Shown one piece after another: positions 45,960 to 55,400 of a stretch of 64,000 nucleotides of DNA. A program made the position numbers and the translations under genes. The stretch's first letter is position 1, and each line of letters begins with the position of its first letter. Source of the DNA: Dechloromonas denitrificans (GTDB lineage Bacteria; Pseudomonadota; Gammaproteobacteria; Burkholderiales; Rhodocyclaceae). The DNA is taken from positions 764,501 through 828,500 of the forward strand of contig NZ_CP075187.1 in NCBI RefSeq assembly GCF_020510665.1, given 5' to 3'. Below the pieces are notes generated by a model. The model searched no databases. It had not been told where the DNA came from and was given only the letters and a program-made list of their open reading frames with translations.

Positions 45960-46585
45960 TGTTGTCCGTAAGTGGCGAATTGCTGCAGCACGGCGTTCAT
46001 TTCGTCGTCGGACAAAAGGATCGGTTGGCCAAGCTGGCAGGCGCGCCAGTATTGTTCGCAAAGCTCTTCGAGTTCGCCGGCCAGCGCCAGGGCTTCGTCG
46101 AGATCGCGGCCGGCCACCAGCATGCCGTGATTGGCCAGCAGGCAGGCCTTACGCTGGTGCATGGCGGCCATTGCTGCGGTCGACAGGGCTTCCGAGCCGA
46201 AAATGGCGTAATCGGCGCAGCGGATGGTGTTGCCGCCGAAACGGGCAATCATGTAATGGAAGGGCGGAATGTCGGCGCGCAGGCAGGCCAGGCTGACGGC
46301 AAACGGCGAATGGGCGTGCAGCGCGGCGCCGACTTCCGGGCGCGCGGCGTAAAGGTCGCGGTGAAAGCGCCATTCGGAGGAGGGCTTGCGCCGTCCCTGA
46401 TGCGAACCGTCGAGCGCCATCAGCGGAATATCATCGGCGAGCAGTTGCTCGTAGCGCATCCCGGTCGGCGTGATGTAAAAACCGTCGCCGCTGCGCACGC
46501 TGACATTGCCGGAGGTGCCGCGATTCAGGCCGGCCGGACCCATGGCGCAGGCGGTGGCGATCAGTTGCTGGCGCGGGTCAGACAC
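45956..46585 (-). CDS. Class II aldolase, Ald2/fuculose-phosphate aldolase type
   Basis: 209 residues. Class II aldolase motifs are NRGTSGNVSVRSGDGFYITPTGM, the metal-binding LHAHSPF (His-x-His) and ANHGMLVAG. The pattern is closer to fuculose-phosphate aldolase than to MtnB dehydratase. Next to mtnA it fits the aldolase of the so-called DHAP shunt, which splits 5-deoxyribulose-1-phosphate or methylthioribulose-1-phosphate into DHAP and an aldehyde. Overlaps of 8 bp (mtnA) and 4 bp (dmeF) show tight coupling. An MtnB role remains the alternative. Confidence 0.8.
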   Translation of the reverse strand: MSDPRQQLIATACAMGPAGLNRGTSGNVSVRSGDGFYITPTGMRYEQLLADDIPLMALDGSHQGRRKPSSEWRFHRDLYAARPEVGAALHAHSPFAVSLACLRADIPPFHYMIARFGGNTIRCADYAIFGSEALSTAAMAAMHQRKACLLANHGMLVAGRDLDEALALAGELEELCEQYWRACQLGQPILLSDDEMNAVLQQFATYGQQ

Positions 46586-47666
46586 CGGCTTCTTCCGGAT
46601 AGAGTGCGAGCAGTCCGGCCTGGCTGGCCGGGCAGACGCCGCGTTCGGTGATGATCGCCTTGACCAGCCAGTTGGGGGTCACGTCGAAGGCCGGGTTGGC
46701 GACATCCTCGCCGGCCGGCAATTGCCGCAGGGCGGCGGGCTGGCCGTGTTGGTCGAGACCGTGAACCAGACGGAATTCATCGCCGTCGCGCTCTTCGATC
46801 GGGATGTCGGCGCCGTCGGCACAGGCAAAATCGAGCGTCGAGCGCGGCGCAGCAACGTAGAAGGGAATGCCGTTGTCGGCGCAGGCGAGGGCTTTCAGGT
46901 AAGTGCCGACCTTGTTGGCCACATCGCCGTTGGCGGCGATACGGTCGGCGCCAACGATCACCGCATCGACTTTGCCGCTGCGCATCAGCAAGCCGGCGGC
47001 GTTGTCGGCAATCAGCGTGTGCGGCACGCCGTGTTGTTCCAGTTCCCAGGCGGTGAGCAGCCCCTGGTTGCGCGGCCGGGTTTCCGAGACCCAGACATGA
47101 ACCGGTACCCCGGCATCGTGCGCGGCGTAGACCGGTGACAGGGCGGTGCCCCAGTCGACGGTGGCCAGCCAGCCGGCGTTGCAGTGGGTCATGATGTTCA
47201 GTGTCTGGCCGTCGGCGACGATCAAGTCATTCCACAATTTCAGGCCGTGCTGGCCGATGGCCGCATTCTGGGCGACATCTTCCTCGGCGATCGCTTCGGC
47301 TTCGGCCCAGGCAGCAGCGCAGCGCAGTTCGGGCGGGACGGTGCGCAGGACTTTTTCCATGCGCGCCAGCGCCCAGTGCAGATTGACCGCTGTCGGCCGG
47401 GTCGACCGCAGTACGGCTGCTGCGCTGGCCAGATGGGTATCGTCAGCCGTCGTGCCGAGCGCGATGGCCAGCCCGTAAGCCGCCGTTGCACCGATCAGTG
47501 GTGCACCGCGTACCTGCATGGCGCGGATGGCGTGTGCCGCCTCGGCCAGCGTCGTGAGGCGAACCCAATGCAGCGCATGCGGCAACCGCGTTTGGTCGAT
47601 GATGTCGATGACGCGCTGTTCGGGATGGGCGCGCAGGGTGCGGGTCGGAATGCCGTTGATGTTCAT
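46578..47666 (-). CDS. mtnA: Methylthioribose-1-phosphate isomerase
   Basis: 362 residues, normal for MtnA. It isomerises 5-methylthioribose-1-phosphate (or 5-deoxyribose-1-phosphate) to the ribulose form. Key features are AMQVRGAPLIGATAAYG, catalytic Cys in THCNAGWLAT and catalytic Asp in IVGADRIAANGDVANKVGT. It is the first gene of the four-gene operon. No nucleoside phosphorylase (mtnP) or mtnC/D genes are nearby. A 14-bp palindrome lies 22 bp before the ATG. Confidence 0.95.
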   Translation of the reverse strand: MNINGIPTRTLRAHPEQRVIDIIDQTRLPHALHWVRLTTLAEAAHAIRAMQVRGAPLIGATAAYGLAIALGTTADDTHLASAAAVLRSTRPTAVNLHWALARMEKVLRTVPPELRCAAAWAEAEAIAEEDVAQNAAIGQHGLKLWNDLIVADGQTLNIMTHCNAGWLATVDWGTALSPVYAAHDAGVPVHVWVSETRPRNQGLLTAWELEQHGVPHTLIADNAAGLLMRSGKVDAVIVGADRIAANGDVANKVGTYLKALACADNGIPFYVAAPRSTLDFACADGADIPIEERDGDEFRLVHGLDQHGQPAALRQLPAGEDVANPAFDVTPNWLVKAIITERGVCPASQAGLLALYPEEAGV

Positions 47667-47687
47667 GTTTGCCGTGGGATTGATTCA

Positions 47688-47701
47688 GGCGAAATTTCGC
47701 C
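47688..47701. promoter_or_regulatory. 14-bp perfect palindrome before mtnA
   Basis: GGCGAAATTTCGCC is fully self-complementary and lies 22-35 bp upstream of the mtnA ATG, in the 181-bp gap shared with the divergent aminotransferase gene. It could be an operator for either gene or a small hairpin in the mtnA leader. No known regulator site is recognised. Confidence 0.4.
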
Positions 47702-47847
47702 ACAGCCGACATTTTGCCGGTCCCGGCCCGGCCTAGGAAGTGTTGCTTGCAATTTCACGCCATCGCTTCGCCGCTGGGGCGGGCCGAGACTTGTTGAATG
47801 ACGCCGGATGCCGCAAGATTTGCCCCTTTCCGACCGTGGACCGCAGC

Positions 47848-49011
47848 ATGCAAACCTCCCTCCAGATCGACTCCCGTTTCCCGCAGATGGGCACGACCAT
47901 CTTCACCGTGATGAGCCGCATGGCCGCCGAGTGCGGCGCGGTCAACCTGTCGCAGGGCTTTCCGGATTTTCAGGCCGATCCGGCGCTGTTCGACGCGGTG
48001 CACAAGCATATGCGCCAGGGCCGCAACCAGTACGCGCCGATGGCCGGTATGCCGGAGTTGCGCCAGGCCATTTCAGACAAGGTCGCTGCGCTGTACGGTC
48101 CGCGCTACGACGTCGAGTCCGAGGTGACGGTGACGGCCGGGGCGACGCAGGCCCTTTTTACGGCGATTGCCGCCTTTGTCCGACCGGGCGATGAGGTCAT
48201 CGTCTTCGATCCGGTCTACGACAGCTACGTGCCGGCGATTGAAACGGTCGGCGGCAAGGCGGTTTATGCCCGTTTGCAGTTTCCCGACTACACGCCGGAC
48301 TGGAATCAGGTGGCGCAGCTGATCACGCCGAGGACGCGGATGATCGTGCTCAACTCGCCGCACAACCCGACCGGTAGCCTGCTGAGTGCGGTCGACCTCG
48401 ACAAACTGGCCGAATTGCTGCGTGGCACGAATATCGTCGTGCTCTCCGACGAAGTTTACGAACACATCCTGTTCGATGGCGAAAAACACGCCAGCCTTTG
48501 CGCCCATCCCGAACTGGCCGAGCGCAGCATCATCGTTTCCAGCTTCGGCAAGACCTACCACATCACCGGCTGGAAAATCGGTTACGTCGTCAGCCCGGCC
48601 GAACTGATGGCCGAATTCCGCAAGGTGCACCAGTTCAATGTCTTCACCGTCCACACCCCATCGCAACTGGGTTTGGCGGAATACATGCAGGATGCTTCCC
48701 GGCACCTCGGTTTGGCCGATTTTTATCAGGAAAAGCGTGATTTCTTCCGCAAATTGATGGCTGAAACACCTTTCGAACTGCTGCCCTGTCGCGGCACCTA
48801 TTTCCAGCTGGCGCGTTACAACGCGATCTCCGATTTGCCCGATCGCGCCTTTGCCGAATGGATGACGCGCGAAGTCGGCGTCGCCGTGATCCCGGTCTCG
48901 GTCTTTTATTCAGATGGCCGCGACGATCGTGTCGTCCGTTTTTGCTTCGCCAAAAAGGAGGAAACCCTTCTGGCCGCGGCCGATCGCCTATGTAAAGCAT
49001 TTGTGAAGTAG
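47848..49011 (+). CDS. PLP aminotransferase, methionine aminotransferase type (YbdL-like)
   Basis: 387 residues from the ATG at 47848; the longer frame from 47740 lacks homology at its start. Fold-type I motifs are VNLSQGFPDFQADP, YAPMAGMPELRQA, LNSPHNPTGSLL and the PLP Lys in SSFGKTYHITGWKIGY. The family includes YbdL, which converts 4-methylthio-2-oxobutyrate to methionine, the last step of methionine salvage. Its divergent position next to mtnA supports that role. General glutamine/aromatic transaminase activity is the alternative. Confidence 0.87.
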   Translation: MQTSLQIDSRFPQMGTTIFTVMSRMAAECGAVNLSQGFPDFQADPALFDAVHKHMRQGRNQYAPMAGMPELRQAISDKVAALYGPRYDVESEVTVTAGATQALFTAIAAFVRPGDEVIVFDPVYDSYVPAIETVGGKAVYARLQFPDYTPDWNQVAQLITPRTRMIVLNSPHNPTGSLLSAVDLDKLAELLRGTNIVVLSDEVYEHILFDGEKHASLCAHPELAERSIIVSSFGKTYHITGWKIGYVVSPAELMAEFRKVHQFNVFTVHTPSQLGLAEYMQDASRHLGLADFYQEKRDFFRKLMAETPFELLPCRGTYFQLARYNAISDLPDRAFAEWMTREVGVAVIPVSVFYSDGRDDRVVRFCFAKKEETLLAAADRLCKAFVK

Positions 49012-49097
49012 CGTTAAATTATGAGTGGCGCCTTGACGCTGGTCGGGGCCGCCGAGAATAATCCCGCCATTACATAACATTCAACAGAGGAACCCGT

Positions 49098-49526
49098 ATG
49101 AGCATGCTTCAGGAATTCAAGGAATTTGCAGTCAAGGGCAACGCCATGGATCTCGCCGTCGGCGTGATCATCGGTGGCGCCTTCGGCAAGATTGTCGACT
49201 CCATCGTCGGCGATCTGATCATGCCGCTGGTCAGCCGCATTGTCGGCAAGCTGGATTTTTCCAACCTTTTCATCGTGCTCGGCGACAACCCGAACAACCT
49301 GATGGCGCTGGCCGAAATCAAGAAAGCCGGCATCCCGGTTTTTGCCTACGGCTCCTTCCTGACCATCCTGGTTAACTTCATCATCCTGGCCTTCATCATC
49401 TTCATCATGATCAAGCAGATGAACCGCCTGCGTACGCCGGCCGCACCCGCTGCCGATGCCGCACCCGCCCCGACGCCGGAAGACATCACGCTGCTGCGTG
49501 AAATCCGCGATTCGCTGAAGAAATAA
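49098..49526 (+). CDS. mscL: Large-conductance mechanosensitive channel
   Basis: 142 residues, the standard size. The first helix [31 protein letters not shown] is nearly invariant in MscL. The second helix ([19 protein letters not shown]) and a charged C-terminal tail follow. It opens under membrane tension to release solutes. AGAGGAA lies before the ATG. It is monocistronic, with a terminator 16 bp after the stop. Confidence 0.97.
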   Translation: MSMLQEFKEFAVKGNAMDLAVGVIIGGAFGKIVDSIVGDLIMPLVSRIVGKLDFSNLFIVLGDNPNNLMALAEIKKAGIPVFAYGSFLTILVNFIILAFIIFIMIKQMNRLRTPAAPAADAAPAPTPEDITLLREIRDSLKK

Positions 49527-49542
49527 ATTTCTTCCGCCCAAG

Positions 49543-49571
49543 AAAAAAGCCGCTTTCGAGCGGCTTTTTTT
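49543..49571. terminator. Terminator between mscL and glnE
   Basis: AAAAAAGCCGCT and AGCGGCTTTTTT form a symmetric stem with a TTCG loop. It can act for mscL and, read on the other strand, for the convergent glnE gene. Confidence 0.93.
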
Positions 49572-49598
49572 ACGTCTGCACTTTCGGTCGCCGTCGGT

Positions 49599-52307
49599 TT
49601 ACGCCCCGAAAACCGCCTTCCACAGCAGGTTGACCGCAGCAATGTGTTTTTCGATCGGCTCGCACTCGATCCGGGCGGCTGGCGTGGCGCTCAGTCGCTT
49701 GGCGTGTTGCAGGCGGCGATATTCGCGATAGGCATTGCCCGCCGCGTCGGCTTGCCCGGCATCGATCAGGCCGAGCTCGGCGGCCATCCTGAGCAGGGCG
49801 ATATTGCCGAGATTGCCGGTCAGGCTGGCGTGCTGATGGGCGTGGCCGAGAATCAGATATTGCACGATGAACTCGACATCGATAATGCCGCCGCTGTCGT
49901 GTTTCAGGTCGAATTCGGTTTCGCTGTGCGAGGCGTGGGCATCGGCCATTTTCTGGCGCATGGCGATGACTTCGGCCTTCAGCGTGCCCAGATCGCGCGG
50001 CTGGCGCAGGATTTCGGTGCGGATCGCTTCGAAGCGGGCGCCAACCGCCGGGTCGCCGGCGCAGAAACGGGCGCGGGTGAGCGCCTGATGCTCCCAGACC
50101 CAGGCATTTTTCAATTGATAGTCGCGGAAGGCGTCGACCGAGACAGCGAGCAGGCCAGAATCACCGTTCGGGCGCAGGCGCAGGTCGGTTTCAAACAGGA
50201 TGCCGGCCGATGTCTGGCTCGATAGCCACGAATTCAGACGCTGGCCGAGTCGGGCGTAGTTTTCGCCTGCATCCTGATCGTCGTCTTCGAACAGGTAAAC
50301 CATGTCGAGGTCGGAAGCGTAGCCGAGTTCCTTGCCGCCCATCTTGCCATAGCCGATCACGGCAAATTTCGGTGCCTCGCAATGCCGTTTCTTGATCGTG
50401 TTCCAGCACAGCGGCAGGGTTTCCTGAACCAGCGTGTCGGCCAGTTCGGTCAGGTGGTCGGAGAGATGTTCGATGGTCTGCAGCCCGGCCAGATCCTGGG
50501 CGAGCAGCCGGAAAACCTGGGCGTGATGCACTTCGCGCAGGATATCCATCTCGCGCTCGGTATCACCGGCATGGTCGGCCAGCGTGCGGCGCAGCGATTC
50601 GCGGAAGCCGGCCCAGTCGGTGGCGATTTCGTAAAGCCGGGGGTCGAGCAGTTCGTCGAGTAGCAGCGGGTAACGGTTGAGATACTCGGTTGCCCAGCTG
50701 GAGGCGCAGATCATGTCGGCGACGCGGCGCAGGGCCATCGGGTATTGCTGCAGCAAGGCCAGGTAAGAGCCGCGCCGGGCGATGCTTTCAAGGAAATTCA
50801 GGCCACGAACCAGGGTGGTGTCGGGGTCGTTCGTCGCGCCGGCTGCTTCGATCAGGCGCGGGCCGACGGCATCGATGCGTGAGCGATTGGTGCTCGGCAA
50901 TTGCTGGTAGCGACTGGAGTCGCGCAGTTCGGCAAGCCGGGCGATGGCGTCTTTCGGACGGCGGAAGCCGAGATTGCCGAAAGCTTCGATCGCCGTGTCT
51001 TCGTCGAGCTGGCTCATCCACAAGCCGGTTAGCGGGTGTTCGCCGGCTTCCGGGTCGGAAAAAACGGCTTCGAAATGCTTGCTGACCTTGTTGCGGTGGG
51101 CGTTCAGCTCGGCCAGCATGCTCGCCCAGTCCGCGAAATTCATGCTCTGCGCGACGCTGGCCTGGCCGGCCGGATCGGTCGGCAGCATGTGTGTCTGCTT
51201 GTCTTCGACGTATTGCAGGCGATGTTCGAGGCGACGAAGGAAAACATAGGCTTCGCGCAGCTCGATTTCGGTTTCGGCCGGGAGAAGCTTGCGGTCGACG
51301 AGCAATTTGAGCACGGAAAGCGTCGGGCGGATTTGCAGGCCGGGATCGCGTCCGCCGCGAATCAGCTGGAAGACCTGGGCCATGAATTCGATTTCACGAA
51401 TCCCGCCGGGGCCGAGCTTGACGTGGTCGGCCATGTCCTTGCGCGCCACTTCGCGGCGAATCTGGGCGTGCAGGTCGCGCATGGCGTTGATCGCGCCGAA
51501 ATCGAGGTATTTGCGGAAGACGAAGGGGCGGGAAATGCGGCGCAGCGCCGCCATCCATTCGCCGAGCGCCGCACCGTCGGCATTCGGGCCGGCGTTCATG
51601 ACGCGCGACTTGATCCAGGCGTAGCGTTCCCACTCGCGGCCCTGGGTGATGAAATAGTTCTCCAGCGCATCGAGCGAGCAGACCAGCGGACCGGAGTCGC
51701 CATTCGGGCGCAGGCGCATGTCGACGCGGAATACCTGGCCGTTCGCCGTCAGTTCGCCGAGTGCGGCAATCACCCGCTTGCCGAGACGGGTGAAGAAATC
51801 GTAGTTCTCGATGCTCTTCGGGCCGGCGGTGTCGCCTTCTTCCGGGTAGATGAAGATGTAATCGACGTCGGACGAGACATTCAGCTCGCGCCCGCCCAGC
51901 TTGCCCATGCCGATGATCAGCAGGCGCTGCGGCTGGCCGGCCTTGTCGAGTGGTTCGCCGTAGGTGGCGACGAGCTGGCGGTGGTAATGGTCGAGCGCGA
52001 AGTTGGTCGTCACGTCGGCCAGCATGGTCATGCTTTCGACAATTTCACCGAGCGGCGCCAGGCCGCACAGGTCGCGCAGCGCAATGTGACACATGGCGCG
52101 GTGGCGCAGTCGGCGCAGTGCCGCCTTGACCGCATCGTCATCGGTGAAATCCTGCTTGAGCGGCGCCAGCAGCAGGTCTTCGGAGAGTGGGGCAAGCCAG
52201 GTGGCAGCCAGTTCCGGAATCAGGCCGGGGTTCGCCTGAAGCTGATTGGCCAGGTAACGGCTGTGAGCCAGGGCGGCTTGCCAGCGTGGGTCGAGTGTGT
52301 TGTCCAT
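49599..52307 (-). CDS. glnE: Bifunctional glutamine synthetase adenylyltransferase/deadenylase
   Basis: 902 residues, slightly shorter than E. coli GlnE. Two nucleotidyltransferase domains are seen: N-terminal adenylyl-removing (IIGMGKLGGRELNVSSDVDYIF, about residue 130) and C-terminal adenylylating (IGYGKMGGKELGYASDLDMVYLF, about residue 650). It controls glutamine synthetase activity together with PII. It is divergent from yhdP, with 102 bp between them. Confidence 0.97.
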   Translation of the reverse strand: MDNTLDPRWQAALAHSRYLANQLQANPGLIPELAATWLAPLSEDLLLAPLKQDFTDDDAVKAALRRLRHRAMCHIALRDLCGLAPLGEIVESMTMLADVTTNFALDHYHRQLVATYGEPLDKAGQPQRLLIIGMGKLGGRELNVSSDVDYIFIYPEEGDTAGPKSIENYDFFTRLGKRVIAALGELTANGQVFRVDMRLRPNGDSGPLVCSLDALENYFITQGREWERYAWIKSRVMNAGPNADGAALGEWMAALRRISRPFVFRKYLDFGAINAMRDLHAQIRREVARKDMADHVKLGPGGIREIEFMAQVFQLIRGGRDPGLQIRPTLSVLKLLVDRKLLPAETEIELREAYVFLRRLEHRLQYVEDKQTHMLPTDPAGQASVAQSMNFADWASMLAELNAHRNKVSKHFEAVFSDPEAGEHPLTGLWMSQLDEDTAIEAFGNLGFRRPKDAIARLAELRDSSRYQQLPSTNRSRIDAVGPRLIEAAGATNDPDTTLVRGLNFLESIARRGSYLALLQQYPMALRRVADMICASSWATEYLNRYPLLLDELLDPRLYEIATDWAGFRESLRRTLADHAGDTEREMDILREVHHAQVFRLLAQDLAGLQTIEHLSDHLTELADTLVQETLPLCWNTIKKRHCEAPKFAVIGYGKMGGKELGYASDLDMVYLFEDDDQDAGENYARLGQRLNSWLSSQTSAGILFETDLRLRPNGDSGLLAVSVDAFRDYQLKNAWVWEHQALTRARFCAGDPAVGARFEAIRTEILRQPRDLGTLKAEVIAMRQKMADAHASHSETEFDLKHDSGGIIDVEFIVQYLILGHAHQHASLTGNLGNIALLRMAAELGLIDAGQADAAGNAYREYRRLQHAKRLSATPAARIECEPIEKHIAAVNLLWKAVFGA

Positions 52308-52409
52308 GATTGCTCAATCGGCAGGTCGGCCGAAAAGGATAGAATGCGGGTTTTACCGAATTTTTGATTGTAGTGATCTATTACCCATTCTGGCAAAACG
52401 GTTTGACGC

Positions 52410-55400
52410 GTGAATAGCGAAAGCGCTCGCGCCTGCGCAGCGTCGCATCAGCAAGTGCGTGCCGCGGTCTACCATCGGCTGCACTGGTTATGGCCCGTGC
52501 TGGCCCATCCGGCAGTGCGTCTGCTCGGTTGGCTGCTGTTCGCTGCCTGGCTGGTTTTCGCAGCACTGATCCTTGCCTTGCGCTATGCCGTCCTGCCGAA
52601 TGTGGCGGCCTACCAGCCGCAAATCGAGGCTGCGGCCAGCCGCGCCATCGGCCAGCCGGTGCGCATCGGCCGTATCGAGGCGCGCTGGGAAGGGCTGAAT
52701 CCCGATCTTGTGTTGAATGACGTGCTGCTGCTCGATCGCAATGGCGTGCCGGCTTTTTCACTGGCCAGCGTCGAGAGCGTGTTGTCTTGGGAAAGTTTGT
52801 GGCGTTTGCAGATACGCCTTGATCTGCTGGCTTTCGAACGGCCGGTGCTGCATGTCCGGCGCGAAACCAGCGGCAAGATCACCGTGGCCGGGCTGGATAC
52901 CGAAGGCGAGAGCGATCCGGCTTTTGCCGAGTGGGTGCTGCAGCAAAAGCATATTCGCATCCGCAATGCCAGCATCGTCTGGGAAGATCGCCTGCGCAAG
53001 GCGCCGCCGCTGGCGCTGGAGGACTTGCAGTTCGGGCTGGACAACAGCGGTCGGCGCCATCGCTTCGGGCTGTCTGCCGCTCCACCGGCCGAACTGGCGG
53101 CGCGCATCGACATTCGTGGCGAGGTGCGTGGCGATCTCGGCGAGGCGCTCGAATTGCTCAAGGGCAAGATATTTGTCGAGCTGGATTATGCCGATCTGGC
53201 CGGCTGGCAAAAATGGGTCGATTACCCGGTGCACCTGCCGCAAGGCCGCGGCGCAATTCGCGTCTGGGGCGATCTGGCCGAGGGCGATGGCAAGGTAACG
53301 GCCGACGTGGCGCTTGAAGAGTTGCGCGTCCGGCTCGGCAAGAAATTGCCCGAACTCGATCTGGCCAGCCTGCGCGGTCGCTTCGAAGGACGCTACAAGG
53401 CGGATCAGTGGATGCTGGCCGGGCGCAAGGTTGAACTGCTGACGCTGGATGGCCTGCGCATCGCCCCGACCGATTTCCAGGTCGAGCTGCGCCAGAATAC
53501 CCAGACTGCTGCGGTCAACGGCAATGCCAGTGCCAGTTTTCTTGATCTCTCGATTCTCGCCCGCTTGGCGGCCTACATGCCGCTCGATGCGCGCAGTCGC
53601 GAGTTGTTGCAAAAGCACCAGCCACAAGGGCGGATTGCCGAGTTGCGCGCCAGTTGGGGCCTGGAGGGCGAGGAACTCAAGCGCTATGCCCTCAAGGCCG
53701 CGTTCAGCGAAATGGGCATCCGGGCTGATGGTTATGTGCCCGGAGCTTCGGGCATTACCGGCAAACTCGATCTGACTGAAAAGGGCGGCGAACTCAGTTT
53801 CGATGCGGGAACGTCCGGCCTGTCGTTGCCCGCGGTGTTTCCCGTACCGGATATCGCGCTGGATAGCCTGAAAGCTCGCCTGAACTGGAAAACAAGCGCC
53901 GACGCGGTCGATATCAAGCTGGAGAAGCTCGACTTCGCCGGCCCCGAGGCCGCCGGTTCGGCGCGCGGCACTTACCGTTATAGCGGTGACGGTCCGGGTG
54001 AAATCGACCTGCTGGCAACAGTCGACCGCGCCGATGGCCGGGCGGTCTGGCGTTACATGCCGCACGCCGTCAATGCCGAAGCGCGCAACTGGATTCGGCG
54101 CGGCATTGTCGCCGGACGTGGCTACGATGGCCGCCTGGTGCTCAAGGGCAACCTCAGGGATTTCCCCTTCCGCGATGCCAGCAAGGGCCAGTTCATCGTC
54201 ACCGCCAAGGCGGCCGATGCCAAGGTTGATTACGTGGCTGGCTGGCCGACGATCGAGAATATCGACGCCAACATGACTTTCGGTGTTGGCATGAAAATCG
54301 AAGCCGACAAGGGCGCTATCCTGGGGGCCAAGCTGTCGGCGGTGACGGTCGAGTTGCCCGATTTCGAATCGCACGAAGAAATGCTGCTGGTGCGCGGTGT
54401 GGCGCAGGGGCCGACCAGCGAATTCTTCAAATTCATCGAGCGCAGCCCGGTGGCGGCGACCATCGACCATTTCACCGATGGCATGAAGGCCACGGGCAGC
54501 GGCCGGCTCAATCTGGAACTCGATATTCCCTTGCGCCATGCGCTCGATACCAAGATGCGCGGCGATTATCGCTTCCAGAACAACGTGCTTGAGCCGCTTG
54601 CCGCATTGCCGCCGATCACCCAGGTCAATGGTCGCCTGGTGCTGACCGAAAATACGGTGGCGGCGCAGGATATTGTCGGCAAGGTTTTTGGCGGGCCGAT
54701 CAAGGTCAATGTCAAAAGTGCCGGCGACAAGGTGGGGGTCGTGGCGAGCGGAACGGCCAATGTGGCTGAGGTGCATCGACATTTCGGCTTTCCGCTGATG
54801 GAGCATCTGACCGGCAGCGCCGGCTGGAAGGCCGATATCGCGATCCGCAAGCGGAATGCCGATTTCGTCATCGAGTCCGACTTGCTGGGCGTCAGCTCCC
54901 CCTTGCCCGATCCGCTCAACAAGAATGCGACGACAGCCTTGCCCTTGCGCATCGAACGCAGTGCGCCAGATGCCACGCGCGAGCAATACCGGATCGTCCT
55001 GGGCAAGGTGGCTCAGGGGCTGATGGTGCGCCGCCAGGGGAATTGGGAGCGCGGGGTCTTTGCCGTGGGCGAGGCCGATTTGCGTCTGCCAGAAAAGGGA
55101 CTGGCGGTGCGTGTCGCTGCGCCGCAGATCGATGCCGATGCCTGGAAAAACTTCATCCCGGCCGGCTCGGCTCAGGAAAACACGTCGGGAGGCGGGCTGG
55201 CGCTCAGTCTGCTGACCCTGAAAACGCCGCGCCTGCATTTGTTCGGACGTGATTACAGCCAGGTTGAAAGCACCCTGAGACCGCGTGATGGCGGCTGGCA
55301 GATCGGCCTGAGTACGCGCGATGCGGTCGGCGATATTTTCTGGCGCAGCGCCGGTGAAGGCTGGGTCGAGGGCAGTTTCAAGCGCCTGGTCATCCGCCCC

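Noticed and set aside
45956..46585. Annotation as MtnB (methylthioribulose-1-phosphate dehydratase)
   Set aside because: The motifs are closer to fuculose-phosphate-type aldolases, and mtnC/mtnD are absent nearby; kept only as an alternative.
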